NCBI GenBank assembly: GCA_027475525.1
Contig: JAMWFC010000090.1
Location: 1,860,001-1,924,000, forward strand
Direction: 5' to 3'
Length of the DNA: 64,000 nt
From: Macrolepiota albuminosa
Taxonomy: Eukaryota > Basidiomycota > Agaricomycetes > Agaricales > Agaricaceae
Shown here: in pieces, positions 33,962 to 45,470 of the stretch
Layout: the number at the start of each line of letters is the position of its first letter
Numbering within the stretch: position 1 is the stretch's first letter
Notes under the pieces: generated by a model
The model's database searches: none
Seen by the model: only the letters and a program-made list of their open reading frames with translations
Told to the model about the DNA's origin: nothing
Translations under genes and position numbers: made by a program

Positions 33962-34190
33962 AGATTGTTTGTGTAGGCAATTTTTGAGTTTTTAAGGTTT
34001 TGTTGTCCTGTATAGTTGTTTTCCATGCTTCAGAGGCCCCAGAAGTGTCAATTCTGGCATAGAAAATTCCTAGACTTGTTCTTTTTGGATCTCCCTCTGC
34101 CAGGTGAGTAGTTATTATGATATTGTTGGTATATACTCTAACTCAAAAATATGCTTCACCAAGCCTGTTATTGATTCAGATTCCACACAG
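33962..34190 (+). repeat. D-family LTR fragment
   Basis: It repeats the end part of 32855-33306 (GTTTTTAAGGTTTTGTTGT, then the CCCAGAAGTG region and TTTGGATCTCCCTCTGCCAG), with divergence. A 77-bp tandem duplication (34114/34191) begins inside it. Confidence 0.7.
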
Positions 34191-35025
34191 ATTATGATAT
34201 TGTTGGTATATACTCTAACTCAAAAATATGCTTCACCAAGCCTGTTATTGATTCAGATTCCACACAGATCTAAAATACTCCAAGTTTTGGTGATCAGAGA
34301 ACACCTCAACTAGAAACAAGTTCTCCTCCAGATATGGACTGTTATACAATTTCCAAAGTGCCAATTTCAGACAGAATAAAGCACTTTGCTTTATTTAAAA
34401 ACTTTTTCTTTCAGAAATCGGCACATGGGAAATAGTATAACGTATTTCCTTTACACTTTTTCCAATGGAAATACCTTCAGCACCAGCAGTGACTTAATAG
34501 TTTGCTGCTGCCTGTTTGGATTCCAACACAATCGACTGAGGGTGCTTGTTGTTCTTGTTTATATATATATCACCTGTGTTCGGTGCAACCCTGACACTGA
34601 CCTGCTATTTGTCTTCCACTGTTGCACAGAGCATACTGTGCTGTGACAAGATATGCAAACGAGCCTACTTGTGCAACTTCCTTTCCTCAGCTCCATCGGC
34701 ATACTTTTTGAGAACCGTAAAAATCTCATACATATATAGAGTCTATATAAAGATGTTGCTATAGATATTTCAAAGGATCCTTTGGTTGTTGAGCTTTAAT
34801 AAATCTGATAGTGCTCAAAAAGTCTGATTTTGTGACCACCTCATCATCGGTGAAATGATTCTTGATAAACTATTGTACTTTTTACATGATAACATTGCTT
34901 AATACAGTCAATACAGCTCAAATCTAATTTTCCGAGGCTCTATATACCCTGAAAAGGCCTTAATGAGAGGGATCTGTGTGGGAGCATGACATTCTCAATG
35001 AGATTGAAGCTCCGCATGTGGCCTG
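34191..35025. other. Intergenic, no gene supported
   Basis: It begins with the second copy of a 77-bp artefactual duplication (34191-34267). The remaining sequence is AT-rich and shows no convincing coding frame. Confidence 0.45.
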
Positions 35026-35598
35026 GTGGCAATGCCTAATTTGGTAGCCTCCCCAAACAACACTTTCCAAGTCCTTGACAAAATGACACGCGCAGCAACC
35101 CACTGTAACTCTCTGAGCAATTCTACAGAGAAACTCATTCAAGAGGCTCTTAGAGACCTGAAAAATGGTTTATCTATAAACGGCACAAAGGCTGACTTAC
35201 AGGATCGTATCAAGGCTAAGTTCACTGAGGATGAAGATTTGAAGAGTAAACCACAATTTGTTGGTTTATTTCGTCGCAAACGCACTGCTCCTGAAGATTC
35301 AAGTCTGGATCACAGCACACCACTACAACGTCGTCGACTTGACCCGTCCAATACTCCTTCTTCATCTGATTTCCCTCCGACTCATTCCTCTGCAACTTCG
35401 ACTCAAATTAATCCCATTCCCGTTGATCATCGTGCTCAGGATCTGAGTCTACAGGCTGGTCCTTCGACACATCAGGGACTTTATTCCTACCCCATAGATA
35501 GATATATTACACTGGTGCATACTATTATAACTTTCCTCAGTAATATATCTCAAACTAAAAAGCCAAACGAACCTTATTGCAAGCCTTTGCGTGAATGA
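35026..35598 (+). CDS. Hypothetical protein with SAP-like motif
   Basis: The frame gives up to 190 residues; the first true ATG is at about 35032. Residues about 38-65 (LIQEALRDLKNGLSINGTKADLQDRI) fit the SAP pattern: a helix, a turn with Gly-Thr-Lys, and a second helix with Leu-x-x-Arg-Ile. SAP motifs bind AT-rich DNA in the nucleus. The next part is basic (FRRKR, LQRRR) and Ser/Thr/Pro-rich. The last 40 codons look less natural, so the true 3' exon may be missed. It lies divergent from nothing obvious and tail-to-tail with the aminotransferase gene. Confidence 0.5.
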   Translation: MAMPNLVASPNNTFQVLDKMTRAATHCNSLSNSTEKLIQEALRDLKNGLSINGTKADLQDRIKAKFTEDEDLKSKPQFVGLFRRKRTAPEDSSLDHSTPLQRRRLDPSNTPSSSDFPPTHSSATSTQINPIPVDHRAQDLSLQAGPSTHQGLYSYPIDRYITLVHTIITFLSNISQTKKPNEPYCKPLRE

Positions 35599-35884
35599 GC
35601 CGATTGTGAGCGGAGTCAGGATTTGAGATGTGACCATGCGTGACCGGCGGTTGCATATCTACGTACTTTTGGTATGTCGTGCTCGGCCATTGGCCGACGA
35701 AGTTTCCTCTCAAGTTTTTCGCAAATAAAAAATGTAGACCTTGAGATTGGATGTTCTTCTAGTTGATACGAAAAAATAAAGGTCATAAGCTGAAGGGACG
35801 GAGCTACAGAAAATCATTTGTTCAACAGTTGCATATCAAATACAAGCTATGACAAGCGCAGTGATACACCCGACCTCGAACCAT

Positions 35885-37624
35885 TCACCCCTCCCTAACA
35901 ACCTGCTTCACAGCCTCCGAAAATATGTCGACTCCCTTCTTCAAGTCCTCCGCAGTGATGTTAAGAGGAGGAATGAACCGCACGACCTCATACGCGCTAG
36001 TCGTCAAGATGATCATACCCCTCGCGAGACACGCCTTCGACACGCGCGAAGCCAAGTTCTTAGGACTCCCCTTCCTCGTGAGCGGATCAAAGTCTGCGCC
36101 TGGGCCCGAGGGGGAGGTGAACTCGACCGCAACCATGAGACCTGTCCCCCGGACATCGAGTATGCAAGGCGCAACAGCCGGGTCTGCACGCAGCGCCTGG
36201 AGTCCAGCGAGTAGTTCCTTCGACCTAGCGACGAATTAGAGGCTAAGGAAGGGGGAAGCTGGAGGGTGCGCACCTAGCTTGGACGTTGGCGAGTATGTTC
36301 TCCTCCTTGAACGCGTCCGCGACAGCGACTGCTGCTGCGCAAGAAACGGCGTTGCCAGCGTATGTGCCACCCTAAGAAGCAAATTAGAGACGAATACAAG
36401 CGGACGTGGGGGGAATACCATGCATCCGGGCTTCAGCTTATCGGTGAGCTCCTTACGGCTCACAACACCGCTTAGAGGGAACCCATTCGCCAGGCCCTAT
36501 ATAATCTTAGAACCCACCCAACGACAGAGAGAAAGCAAACGAGCACCTTGGCAATTACCATGATATCGGGGCGAACGCCGCTGTACTCGATGTTAAAGTA
36601 CTTGCCGGTGCGCGCAAAACCGCACTGAACCTCATCGACAATCAGAAGGATGCCGTGCTTGTCGCAAATGGCGCGGAGGCCTTGGAGGAACTCGGGCGGA
36701 GCTTGCACGTATCCGCCTTCGCCGAGAAGGGGTTCGATGATAACGGCGGCGGTGTCGCGTGGTGCGCTTCTCTGTGCAAGGAGAAGCTCGAGCTGGTAGA
36801 GAGATTGCGCAACGAGGGTTGCAGAGGGTGTAGACGGAGGTACACCGTATTGGTGCCAATATGGGTAAGGGATAGCAAACACTCCGGGCTGCATGCGATG
36901 AGAAAACATGCAAGAAAATGTGAGGAAGGCATACCATGAGGGGAAGGACGCCCTCAGAGTAGATGGTCTTGCTGTTTGTCACTGCCATGGCACCGTATGT
37001 GCGTCCATGGAATGAGCCTATTACACATGTGTCATTATGATTGAGATTCACAAAACGAACAGGAAGCAGACCTTGCATGGCAATGATATTTTGCTTTCCA
37101 GTCGATGCGCGTGCGAGCTTAATGGCGGCTTCGACGGCTTCGGACCCTGAGTTCCAGAAAAAGAAGGAATCCAAAGAGGGATGCGGCATGACCGGCAACA
37201 AACGCTCGACGAGCTCCAGGTAAGGCCTGTGAAACGCAATGCTGCACTACAGACTCGATGAATGAGAGATGAACCCTGTCATTCTCAAGACGACGTACTT
37301 GGGCGTGCACGACGGTGAGACATTGTTTAGCTGCGGCTTCGCTAACTTTTGGATGGCAATGACCTACGAACGCATCAGAACGAAAAACCGACAGGTCGAT
37401 GTGCACTACTGACCCAAACTGGTCACACCGATGCCTGTGCTAAAGTCGAGAAACTTCCTGCCATCCTCATATTCGACGTAGGAGCCTTGGCCTTTAGCCA
37501 GAATGCCTTCAGTAAGTCTCGCAAGCCCATTGGTGACGTGTCGATTTCCAAGCGCTAACAGGTCGTCTGCAGACGTCGAAATCTGTCGCGACGATCGATT
37601 GGAAGTAGTCTCGGCTTTATACAT
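35885..37624 (-). CDS. 4-aminobutyrate aminotransferase (class III PLP transaminase)
   Basis: Eight exons on the minus strand join in phase to 463 residues: 37624-37414, 37363-37299, 37246-37072, 37017-36935, 36888-36547, 36496-36419, 36371-36274 and 36224-35885. All seven introns are 46-54 bp with GT-AG ends. The enzyme moves the amino group of GABA to 2-oxoglutarate, giving succinic semialdehyde and glutamate. Family marks are GSEA near residue 126 (PLP phosphate contact), SFHGRTYG, the cofactor Asp263 in VDEVQCGFARTG, and the PLP Lys292 before GLANGFPLSG; one intron falls directly after that lysine codon. Length is normal for the family and no defect is seen. The exact amino-donor cannot be proven from sequence; ornithine-type relatives share the fold. 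Confidence 0.92.
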
Positions 37625-37989
37625 TCTATTGTAACTGTCGGCTGGGTCAGAAAGGTGAGCCCTGAGATTGTGAAAATATCAAGTGCAGACGTCGAGCGAA
37701 AGCAAAGGCTCCGGGATAATCTGCCTGAGGCTCTTAGCATTGATGCTGTCTGCAAGATGAGGCTTTATAGAGTTTGAAGGCCGCCTCGAGGCGCATGAGA
37801 AACTTGGTCACGTAAACCGATTAAACATAAATAGAAATACAGGACGGTCTGTGTTTGTTCGACAAACTGCTTTGGTTCGCTCTTTCACATTTTCCATCAC
37901 AGGCTCCAGATCCACGAGTCTAGTCTCGAATGTGTGCTTCTGAGTGCTTAGCATCGAGGAGTATTATTTTGTCCAACAGCTACCTCAAC

Positions 37990-38355
37990 ACGCCTGTTCC
38001 TGACTCCTTCAAAGTATGTAATCACCTACCAATCTCACGTTCAGGGCCTTCACGGAATTCCGTGACCTCAACAGGAAGGATTGTGAAGATTGCTTGGACA
38101 CTATCATCCTCATGACCGCCCATCCGTGTTGCCACTTGGTTAGTAATGCTCACGCACTTCCCCCTACGGACTGTCTTCCCGATCGTCTCTGATGGATCCG
38201 CTGCAACGAAGGAGTAGAGCATTGAGCAGCGGTTCAGTATAATTGTCCTTCTCACATCTTGATATCATCCACATTTGCTTGAGGCACCATTGCCTCGAGG
38301 AAAGTCTCGCCCGGGAAAGCCATTGGGTTTTACTCCATCGGTGGTCTGCCCTCAT
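37990..38355 (-). CDS. Unidentified gene fragment, possibly a pseudogene
   Basis: A clean frame (38022-38255) holds GKCVSITNQVATRMGG and AIFTILPVEVTEF and reads like real protein. A GT-AG intron of 55 bp can be drawn upstream (GTGAGAAGG to TTGCAG), but the most protein-like upstream frame (with MAFPGETFLEAMVPQ) joins out of phase. A GTAGGT donor follows the frame's end. Either an exon is missed or the gene is frameshifted. I do not recognise the family. It lies upstream of the aminotransferase on the same strand. Confidence 0.35.
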
Positions 38356-38778
38356 GTCGCTCCGAAGAAATACGGCATCATTAATGCATCATTATCCATC
38401 AGAATGGCATGTCTCTTCGGTCTCGTGTCATTATCGATGGCTTCTCTCCACTTTCCTATAAGGGTAACCGGCCTCGGCAGAAGAAAGGCTCTTTTTTTTA
38501 AAACCTGGCGTGTCTATTAGGTGATTTACTATATTGTGCAAAGAGGCTGTCATTGCGTACTCAAGACTTTGGAAGTCTGTACTCGTGATGATTAATTAGT
38601 CATTCTTTTTTCCCCTTCCCTTTCTTTTCTTAAGGCGTGTGGTAAAAGCTGTCTCCAAAGTATACTGCGTGCAATTCAGATTTGTTTTATGTCAATTGTT
38701 CAAATACATCACTCTATTTTCCAATGCTCATGAGTCATATCGATCGACCAAAATACTGTACCCCTGAATCGAGATAGA
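38356..38778. other. Intergenic, no gene supported
   Basis: T-rich runs occur near 38490 and 38610. No convincing coding frame is visible. Confidence 0.45.
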
Positions 38779-39006
38779 TCACTCATGGAATCGTACATCC
38801 GTTTTCCGCCACATAGTGTTAACGAATGTCCGGGTCTTGGAGGTATCAATAGGACCCTCAGCTGACTTGAACCTTGGCAGAGCTGGAATCTGCTGGAATG
38901 TCAGTGGATCCCAATTTAGGCACACGAGACCATATCGGACTCGCACCAAGAACCCCTCGTGAGCGTGATGGTCAGGTAGTGATGCGTCAAGTCGTCCCGT
39001 ATGCAC
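38779..39006 (-). CDS. Possible 3' exon of an unidentified gene
   Basis: About 75 codons stay open to a TGA at 38779 and continue a little upstream of the first GTG. Composition looks natural (VRYGLVCLNWDPLTFQQ, KTRTFVNTMWRK). No domain is recognised and upstream exons were not found. Confidence 0.3.
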   Translation of the reverse strand: MHTGRLDASLPDHHAHEGFLVRVRYGLVCLNWDPLTFQQIPALPRFKSAEGPIDTSKTRTFVNTMWRKTDVRFHE

Positions 39007-40202
39007 GTCTAAATTCTCATAGACTATACAACAAGGATATTGATAGTGATTATGATCAACTAGTCGGACAGGAAGGAGAGTATTTCGAATGCTGACATCG
39101 ATGAATTAGCCAGGACGTGCTTCGAGACAAGGAGGATAATAGGGCAGGAACAGAAGTAATATGGGAAATACGGTGAGATATACTGACGATGGTTGAAGAC
39201 GAACGATATTATACACGCTGGAGCTGAGCGCTGAGCACCGGATACTTCAATCAAACCAGCTGGAAACAGAACAAGGGGGCAGAAAACTCCGTGGAAAATT
39301 CTAAACGAGCACCAATCAATCAGCAGTGGCAGTGCTTCTGTGGGCGCCAACAGGGACAAAAGTGATCATCGATATCTTCGGCTTGGCTTACCCAGGGCGT
39401 CGATATCTCTTGAATTACCGACCCTCAGCTCTGGGGTATACAGCCTGATATTACAAACTAAGATCAAGCCGCCTTGCTCCTTCGTAAAGTTGCTCTTGGT
39501 ATAGTGCATTAAAGCTATATGTTGCCAAAGCACATCCATCAGTCGACCATAGATTAAGCGTAACTTGCAAAAACAAACTTTAGATCGCCTGCTCTCAGAG
39601 ATTGGATGTCGTCCAGAATTCTCGGCCTCTCCTTTTCATCGTCCTTCACGGGATCCCAGCATTACTCTGAATAGGTTTGGCGAGTACTTGAGAGGAGATC
39701 AGCCTTGAGGAATGGATGGACGGGTGTTTCCTAAAATTGAAGAATATCTGGCTTTTAAAAAGCTCCGCAGGTTTTTCTGAAAAGGAGAGACAACAGAGAA
39801 TGACTGTCCGTCCACAAAAGAGACATCCATGTGCAGAGGGGGAGGAGACGAGTGAGAACAACAAGGACCCACAATTGAAAATAACATTGGGCATAAATGG
39901 CAAGTCCCATCAACACATGCGAGAGATTGCCTCGAGATAAAACATAAAGCAAGCGCGGGTCCTAAACCAAAAAAGCAATCATCTCCGCGAAACCCGCTCC
40001 GCTCGGTGGCTTTATTTCTTCCCGTTACATCCTTTTTATTCTCTACCTTACCGCGATTCCTTTGGCCATTTCCCTGCACATCTTGAAAGATACGCTCATG
40101 AGATATAGACGTGACAGTGCTCAATACGTATCTGCTACTGCTTCTACATCAGTATTCGCTCTGCGCTATACACCATCTGAGGTTCCGCCACCAACAACGA
40201 TC
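39007..40202. other. Intergenic and probable promoter of the zinc-motif gene
   Basis: Several short frames exist on both strands but none has convincing composition or splice context. The last part, a C/T-rich tract ending near 40080, may be the promoter or 5' leader of the next gene. Confidence 0.4.
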
Positions 40203-41602
40203 ATGTCTACGCCACGGACTTCCCTACGCACAAAGCCTGCATCGCCATTTCAAGACGACATCTATGAGCAAGTATGCATGAGGCGCAAGAATGTCATGGA
40301 TACAGAGGAACGCCGACGCCGACTCGAAGCTGATCCATGGACGCTTGAAGTGCTACCAAAGTTGGTGAAATGCCGAGGCTGTCTGCGATGGATCAAGCTC
40401 GACCAGCGATCGATGTACTATGGTGGCCTGTGGAACAAACATCGAGATCATTGTCGCTGTATCAGGCAGATTAAGGGAGAACAGATTCCTAAGGTGAACC
40501 ATCCATTTCTGGTTGTCAGAACGTATGGTTCACGTCCTATCGGTAGAGAGCGAAGAGATCCAGAGCAGCCGCTAAGATTACGCAGAGCGGGAATGAGCCA
40601 ACGATTCTCCGATCGACGAGGGTTCTAAGAAAAGGTGTGAAAGGGCGGAGTGAAAGTATTACTGGAACTCAAAATACACTCTTCCCTCCGGACTTTGGTC
40701 TCAACGCAAAGGAGCTGATCAGAGATGTTACGCCGCCATTCGAACTCCCGCACGCTTCCCAAAGCGACTCGCCAAGGACTTCATGTCGAGATTTTTCATC
40801 CGAAAGTGAAGACGACGCACATCTCTTAACACCGAAGTCCATGCCTTTAACGTTGATGGAGGAAGTCGACATACACGGAACTATCTCATCTTGCAAAAAG
40901 GCGAGGGATATTGATCGCGATTTCCCCCAGATACGACACCGGTATCGGGGGCATCCAAACGATTATAATCACAACTACCAAGGGCCTGAATATCCAGTCC
41001 CAGATGCTTGCGTGACAGTGGAGGAAGACAGGCTAAACCGGTACACATTAACAGACGTGGCATTGGATGGGGGCGCTTACACTAATCCGGACAAAACGGA
41101 ACATTACGCGACGCCCACAGCTGGTCATCGACAATTGGCCGACCCTCTTTTCGCCGAAAACCTCGCCAATCAAACTCCACCGCGCCCAAATATCATATTA
41201 ATCGGTCCCGGAGTGCCAGCCTACAGCGCAGCCACGGCAGAAGTTATCTTTTCACCGTCATCAGCCCACCCCACAGTACACAGTGGATCTTCTGATGATA
41301 CGAGCGATTCTCAGAGCGAAGAAGCCAAAGACGGTCTAAACGATGGTGCATTCGCTCCTGGTGAGATCCATCATATCATGTTGGAGCAGGGATTAAACAG
41401 ACCTTCCTCAGAAACGCCAGATAGTTGTCCTGCTTCTCCCTGTTATCATAGATTCCGTTTCTCCACACACCGCGAGCTCGACACCTACTTTGATAATTCA
41501 ACCGTAGGGAGCCTGGCCCACAATATGACGTTTGCCTTCGGGCCTAACGACTTGAATGGAGCCCATTGCTTATTGTCATTGGCTATGAGCTCGGGTAGGT
41601 AA
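40203..41602 (+). CDS. Two-exon mushroom-type protein with CxxC...H...C zinc motif
   Basis: Two adjacent frames join through a 41-bp GT-AG intron (40523-40563, GTATGG to CCAG) to give 452 residues in phase (320 + 1039 nt). The ATG at 40203 is chosen because family-like sequence begins soon after; upstream in-frame ATG 40098 is an alternative. Residues about 59-85 hold C-x2-C, W-I-K-L-D, Y-Y-x-G-L-W-x-K-H and a final C, a compact zinc-ribbon-like motif I know from many Agaricomycete hypothetical proteins. The remaining 340 residues are Pro/Ser/Asp-rich and probably disordered. The intron is slightly short for this genome, so a frameshift between two frames is the alternative. Function is unknown. 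Confidence 0.55.
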
Positions 41603-41855
41603 TACGGAGTAATGCTCCTCAAGCTCAGATACAATCAGCATTTGTCTGCTTCGGGCAAAAATAACCTTCTACAATCTCAGTGCCCAAATAAACATCTTCT
41701 GAAATACTTCTTTGAGGAAGAATTGCAGTCAGTTGTTATGAAACGAGAATTTAATTTCTATCCATACCATACATTCTTTCCCATTGTAATTTTACAAACT
41801 TGACAAAGAGGGCATTGCGCAACGTTAAAGGTGTATTATCACCCAATCGACGCAG
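41603..41855. other. Intergenic, convergent 3' ends
   Basis: No gene is supported. It separates the plus-strand zinc-motif gene from the minus-strand fragment that ends at 41856. Confidence 0.45.
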
Positions 41856-42256
41856 TTATAAGTGCTCAGCGCTCAACGTCAACGCGGTCACTTGCTTTGG
41901 AGGAGAAAGTTGTCGATCAAACGTATTATATAAGAAAATTTTCGCATTGTAGTTTTCCGCGAGATCATTGATGGCGTTCAAACACTTCAATTGCTCATGC
42001 AGCTTATCGTCCGTGGTTGAATCAAAGGCACTGTGACTGCGCTATCTCTTGGCCATGGAATGTACTTTGAGCGGCCATCATATATATGCTGATGGTCTGA
42101 GGTTGGACCTAACATGATGCTTTTGAGTTGTAAATAACTCGTCGGGTTCTTACGCAATCGGCTTTCATTGGAACTGGGAATACCGACTTGAAGCACGAGT
42201 TGCAATATCGCAAGGTCTACATACTGACATCTTATAGGACGTCCTCTGCATTCCAA
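41856..42256 (-). CDS. Unidentified minus-strand gene, C-terminal part
   Basis: A frame ending at TAA 41856-41858 reads back 57 codons (including KCLNAINDLAENYNAKIF) with natural composition. Just upstream, a second frame (DHQHIYDGRSKYIPWPRD) also looks coding but is in another phase. An AG at the end of GATAGCGCAG suits a 3' splice site between them, yet I could not fix a matching donor. So the gene is real but my exon model is incomplete, or it is frameshifted. No family is recognised. Confidence 0.4.
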
Positions 42257-43341
42257 TCACAGCCTACAACGTGTTTGATGCATCTTGCGATATCTACGCT
42301 AACAAACCAGACCTGATACTCCGTTTTAGTGGCCACACCTTGGGAGCCACTCTACCATTGCACACCACCTACCAAGGCTTACCTAATGCTGTGAAGCCGT
42401 CCTTAGGCAATGCATCTATCTGAGTACTTCGATCCATTCGTTCCGGACGACATTTTGTAACGAATTGTTTACTCACGAGATATATCGGCGCCTATTAAAG
42501 ATACAATTTCATTATCATGAGCGTTTAGGTCATGATTACAAGCTGTGCGTATCCATATCTAGCGTTTAACAATGGTTCCACGATGGCCCCTTATTTCTGC
42601 GTAATTTTCTGTACAATTCGGTTTCCCTCGCGGAAGTCCTACTTCCTTATAAGCAGCTGTCGGGCGACCTACATATGTTGGCTGTGTCTCTGGTTGCGAT
42701 CCTTTCTACTGTATTATTCGATATATCTGGTCAACGACGGTATCTTGTGAAACTCCGGTTTTTTTTCATCAATATACACATCAGGTGTGAGTCAGCGAAA
42801 GGTTTCGCCATTTGTTCCCTGCATTATTCGGAGTAAAAAAGGTGTGGCGAATAAACGATGCTGCGGTACCCATACATAAGACCGGTGTTTCAAGTTCCTC
42901 TGTGCTTTAGGAGATCCCAAAAAATTGCACTGCAGAGCAAAGCTACTTAAAGGATGGCAGACATCGAAACTCAACATTTCAAGCCGTCTTACCCTCACAA
43001 TCCGTCTTTTCCTTTCATTTTTTCCAACCGAAACACTCCGATAACCTTTCTCATGAATAGTGCGTAGATGACACGACTTTCCTTTGAATCACCACTAACT
43101 AACCACGATCGCAAATAAGGAAATCCTAGTTGTAGGACAAAAAAATTCCGGCCAGTATCCTTGAGCTGACTTCAGTGCTTCAGACTCTTATCGAGTCCAC
43201 TCCCGTGCTGGTGGCGCCCCTTCAGGTGTGAAAGTTCCTGACGAGCTGTTGTTAAAACTGATAAAGACGAATGTCTTGCAGTGTCAAATCCTGATCACAC
43301 AGGTTGGCTCCGATCCTTTAGATATTATCCTGTTCTGTATT
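42257..43341. other. Intergenic; one short coding-like stretch
   Basis: Most of it has no convincing frame. At about 43155-43230 (plus) a short frame reads ILELTSVLQTLIESTP and ends in a GTGTGA donor-like site, with CTTGCAG 54 bp on; this could be an exon of an undetected gene. Confidence 0.35.
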
Positions 43342-43715
43342 ATGGTCACTCTCAAACAGGCCCTCGGAATTCATCATGCACCACTCGTCGCCGTAGGTCA
43401 CCTGTGATCGGAAGCGCTTGATTTGACTGACATGTTGCAGATTACAGGACTGATCTCAACAATATCGTAAAGAAGTATAAATTCAAGCTCGCGTACGAAG
43501 ATGATTGTTCCGGCCCACAACATAGCTGTTACTGGACCTCTAGAGCGTGGAGTACGTTTCTCCTGCATTATTGTCTAATCCTGCGTCGAGCCATCTATTG
43601 AATAGTTAATGAAATTCTATGGGGAGACGGGTCGGCCCGCGACAAAGGAAGCGCCCGTGAAGCAGCGGCAAAGCAAGCTGTGGAAGCCTTAGAAAGTCGG
43701 GGATACGTGCCTTGA
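43342..43715 (+). CDS. Small dsRNA-binding-domain protein, three exons
   Basis: Exons 43342-43396, 43441-43551 and 43606-43715 join in phase to 91 residues; introns are 44 and 54 bp (GTCACC-CAG, GTACGT-TAG). No single exon is long enough for routine ORF calling. Residues about 19-91 follow the double-stranded RNA-binding motif: helix 1 (YRTDLNNIVKKY), strands with SGPQHSCYWTS and NEILWGDGSA, then the basic N-terminal end of helix 2 (KGSAREAAAKQAVEAL). Stand-alone proteins of this size and layout are, to my knowledge, common in mushroom genomes; their role is not established. RNA binding is inferred from the motif. The start codon is the weakest point. Confidence 0.7.
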
Positions 43716-44620
43716 CTGAACATGTCCCCTCCTTGGATTTGAGGGTTCATTGACATTTGTCCTAAATGTTGTTCTAGACATTTTTAACATGCAATTTATC
43801 CTTGGTCTGTTCCTGCGTCGAGAAAAAAAAAACATGGAAAAGTGAGTGTACCTCAATGGGGTCAAGGTACGAGGAATGGCAGATAATTATTCTTTATAGG
43901 CTCTACAATGACAATTTTTGGGACCATTTATGTGGTGTGTTTACAGCATCTCAACAAATCTACATCTCCCAGCATGCTGGGCAGAAGGAATCCATTAGCT
44001 TTGAGTTGCCCACAAATTGAAGGGATTGGACCTCCATGTACCAGGGTAGAAACACATTTATGCACAAACTCCAGCACAAACTGAAAGACAGTGTGGGACT
44101 TAAATGATTTTTGTCATAATACCCACTAAACCTCCCTTCTGTGGCTGACTGCCAGGCACCTGTGGAGAAATGCCTGGGTGGTTGAGGGATGCAGTTCAAA
44201 CCCAGAGCTTCCTTGCTACATTATATCAGCAGAGAGCCACTTAAGGGGTCTTGGACTTGTGTGATGTGCCACTACACTATGCATCCCCTCATGTAGGGTC
44301 AATTTTGATCTGTATTTGAAACAAGTTTTATTGTGGGAAGTAAAAACAGGTTAATTTCCAAACAGTACCTCTTGACTTGCACAACATGCCATCATCTCAT
44401 GAATATGTTCAGTCAGACACTGAGAGTGACTCAAACACAAAATCTTCATTCTGCTTACTTGCATCCATGATATCATACATATTTCATACATGCAAGTCTA
44501 TAATCAAGGAGTGAACTCACAAGAGATCACAGGGGAGTTTATTATGCAGAGGATATAGACAGACAATCATGCATTTTATTGCAGGCCATCAAGTAAATTT
44601 GTTATCAGTGGAAGAGCCTG
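43716..44620. other. Repeat-like, CpG-poor stretch; possible tRNA-derived SINE
   Basis: No gene is supported. GCAGTTCAAACCCAG at 44191-44205 resembles a pol III B box (GGTTCGAnnCC) after CpG loss, and TGGCTGACTGCC about 50 bp upstream is a weak A-box match. Together they hint at a tRNA-derived SINE of about 44135-44300, but no second copy or tail confirms it. Confidence 0.3.
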
Positions 44621-44652
44621 CTACTTTGTGGACTCACTGACAGTGATGGGGT

Positions 44653-44851
44653 ACAAGACAATATGATAATTGCCAATGCAAGCAGCTATTAACTGTATAT
44701 GCTTTATTACATACAGCTGAAAATGCTTACATGTTGATTTCTTCAAGACTGCTGGATAGCAGTTCAATACCAGGTGTAGCTGGATCAATATGATTGATAT
44801 CAACCTTTTCTCTTCCTCCTCATTCAAGGAGTCCTTTTCCATCACTGTCAG
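44653..44851 (-). pseudogene. Gag fragment of the A/C family
   Basis: LHLVLNCYPAVLKKSTCKH and LYVIKHIQLIAA correspond to LQLVLDRYPAVVKESTRKR and LYVVKHLQLLAA of A1 Gag. It is a third, very decayed copy. Arg to Cys and His changes again fit CpG loss. Confidence 0.75.
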
Positions 44852-44999
44852 ATTGTTGAGCAAGGATTGAGGTATATGATAGGGCAACAAGCTGAACACA
44901 TGACAGATGTAAAAGGGGTGGAAAAAATAGACTGGATAAACTATATAGGACACTGTGAGCACTGGAACAGCTCAGTCATTATACTACAGACTGAGGTGA

Positions 45000-45150
45000 G
45001 TGCAGTGTGAGGGCAGCCTCTGGAGATTGCAGCTAATCTGGCAGAGAGAAATCTGAAGTATGTTAGAACAGTACCAACAACAATGAGAAGCATAACTAAT
45101 TGCCTGGCAGAGGAAATACAAAGAGAACAAGTCTAAGGATTCCTCTGCTA
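45000..45150 (-). repeat. Diverged D-family LTR fragment
   Basis: GGCAGAGG...AAGAGAACAAGTCTA-GGATTCC matches the D LTR near 61262-61300, with several differences. The fragment is short. Confidence 0.4.
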
Positions 45151-45470
45151 CAGCACAGTTGTAACCCTTAATCTAGAGCCTGAGCTCTTGATTACAAAAA
45201 CAATACTTACTCTAGTCTGAACAACCTATTTGTTGTTCAGACTCCTTTATTAAACAGTAATATAGTTAATAGTAAATTAATTATATTACCTGATAATATC
45301 TACTGTAAATATATCAATGCTGCCTCCTGAGGCAGGAAGTTGTCATAGTCCTGGAGTGGGGTCAATAATTTGACCTGTCATCAGTTCTTCATGCTCAGGA
45401 AAAGCCCTATCATTGGACAGGTAGTGGCATGTCCAAAGTTTGTGGGCATGAATGTCTTGCCCAATGAAGA

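Noticed and set aside
39060..39359. 99-codon minus-strand frame
   Set aside because: It has hydrophobic, irregular composition with no conserved motif or splice context; probably chance.
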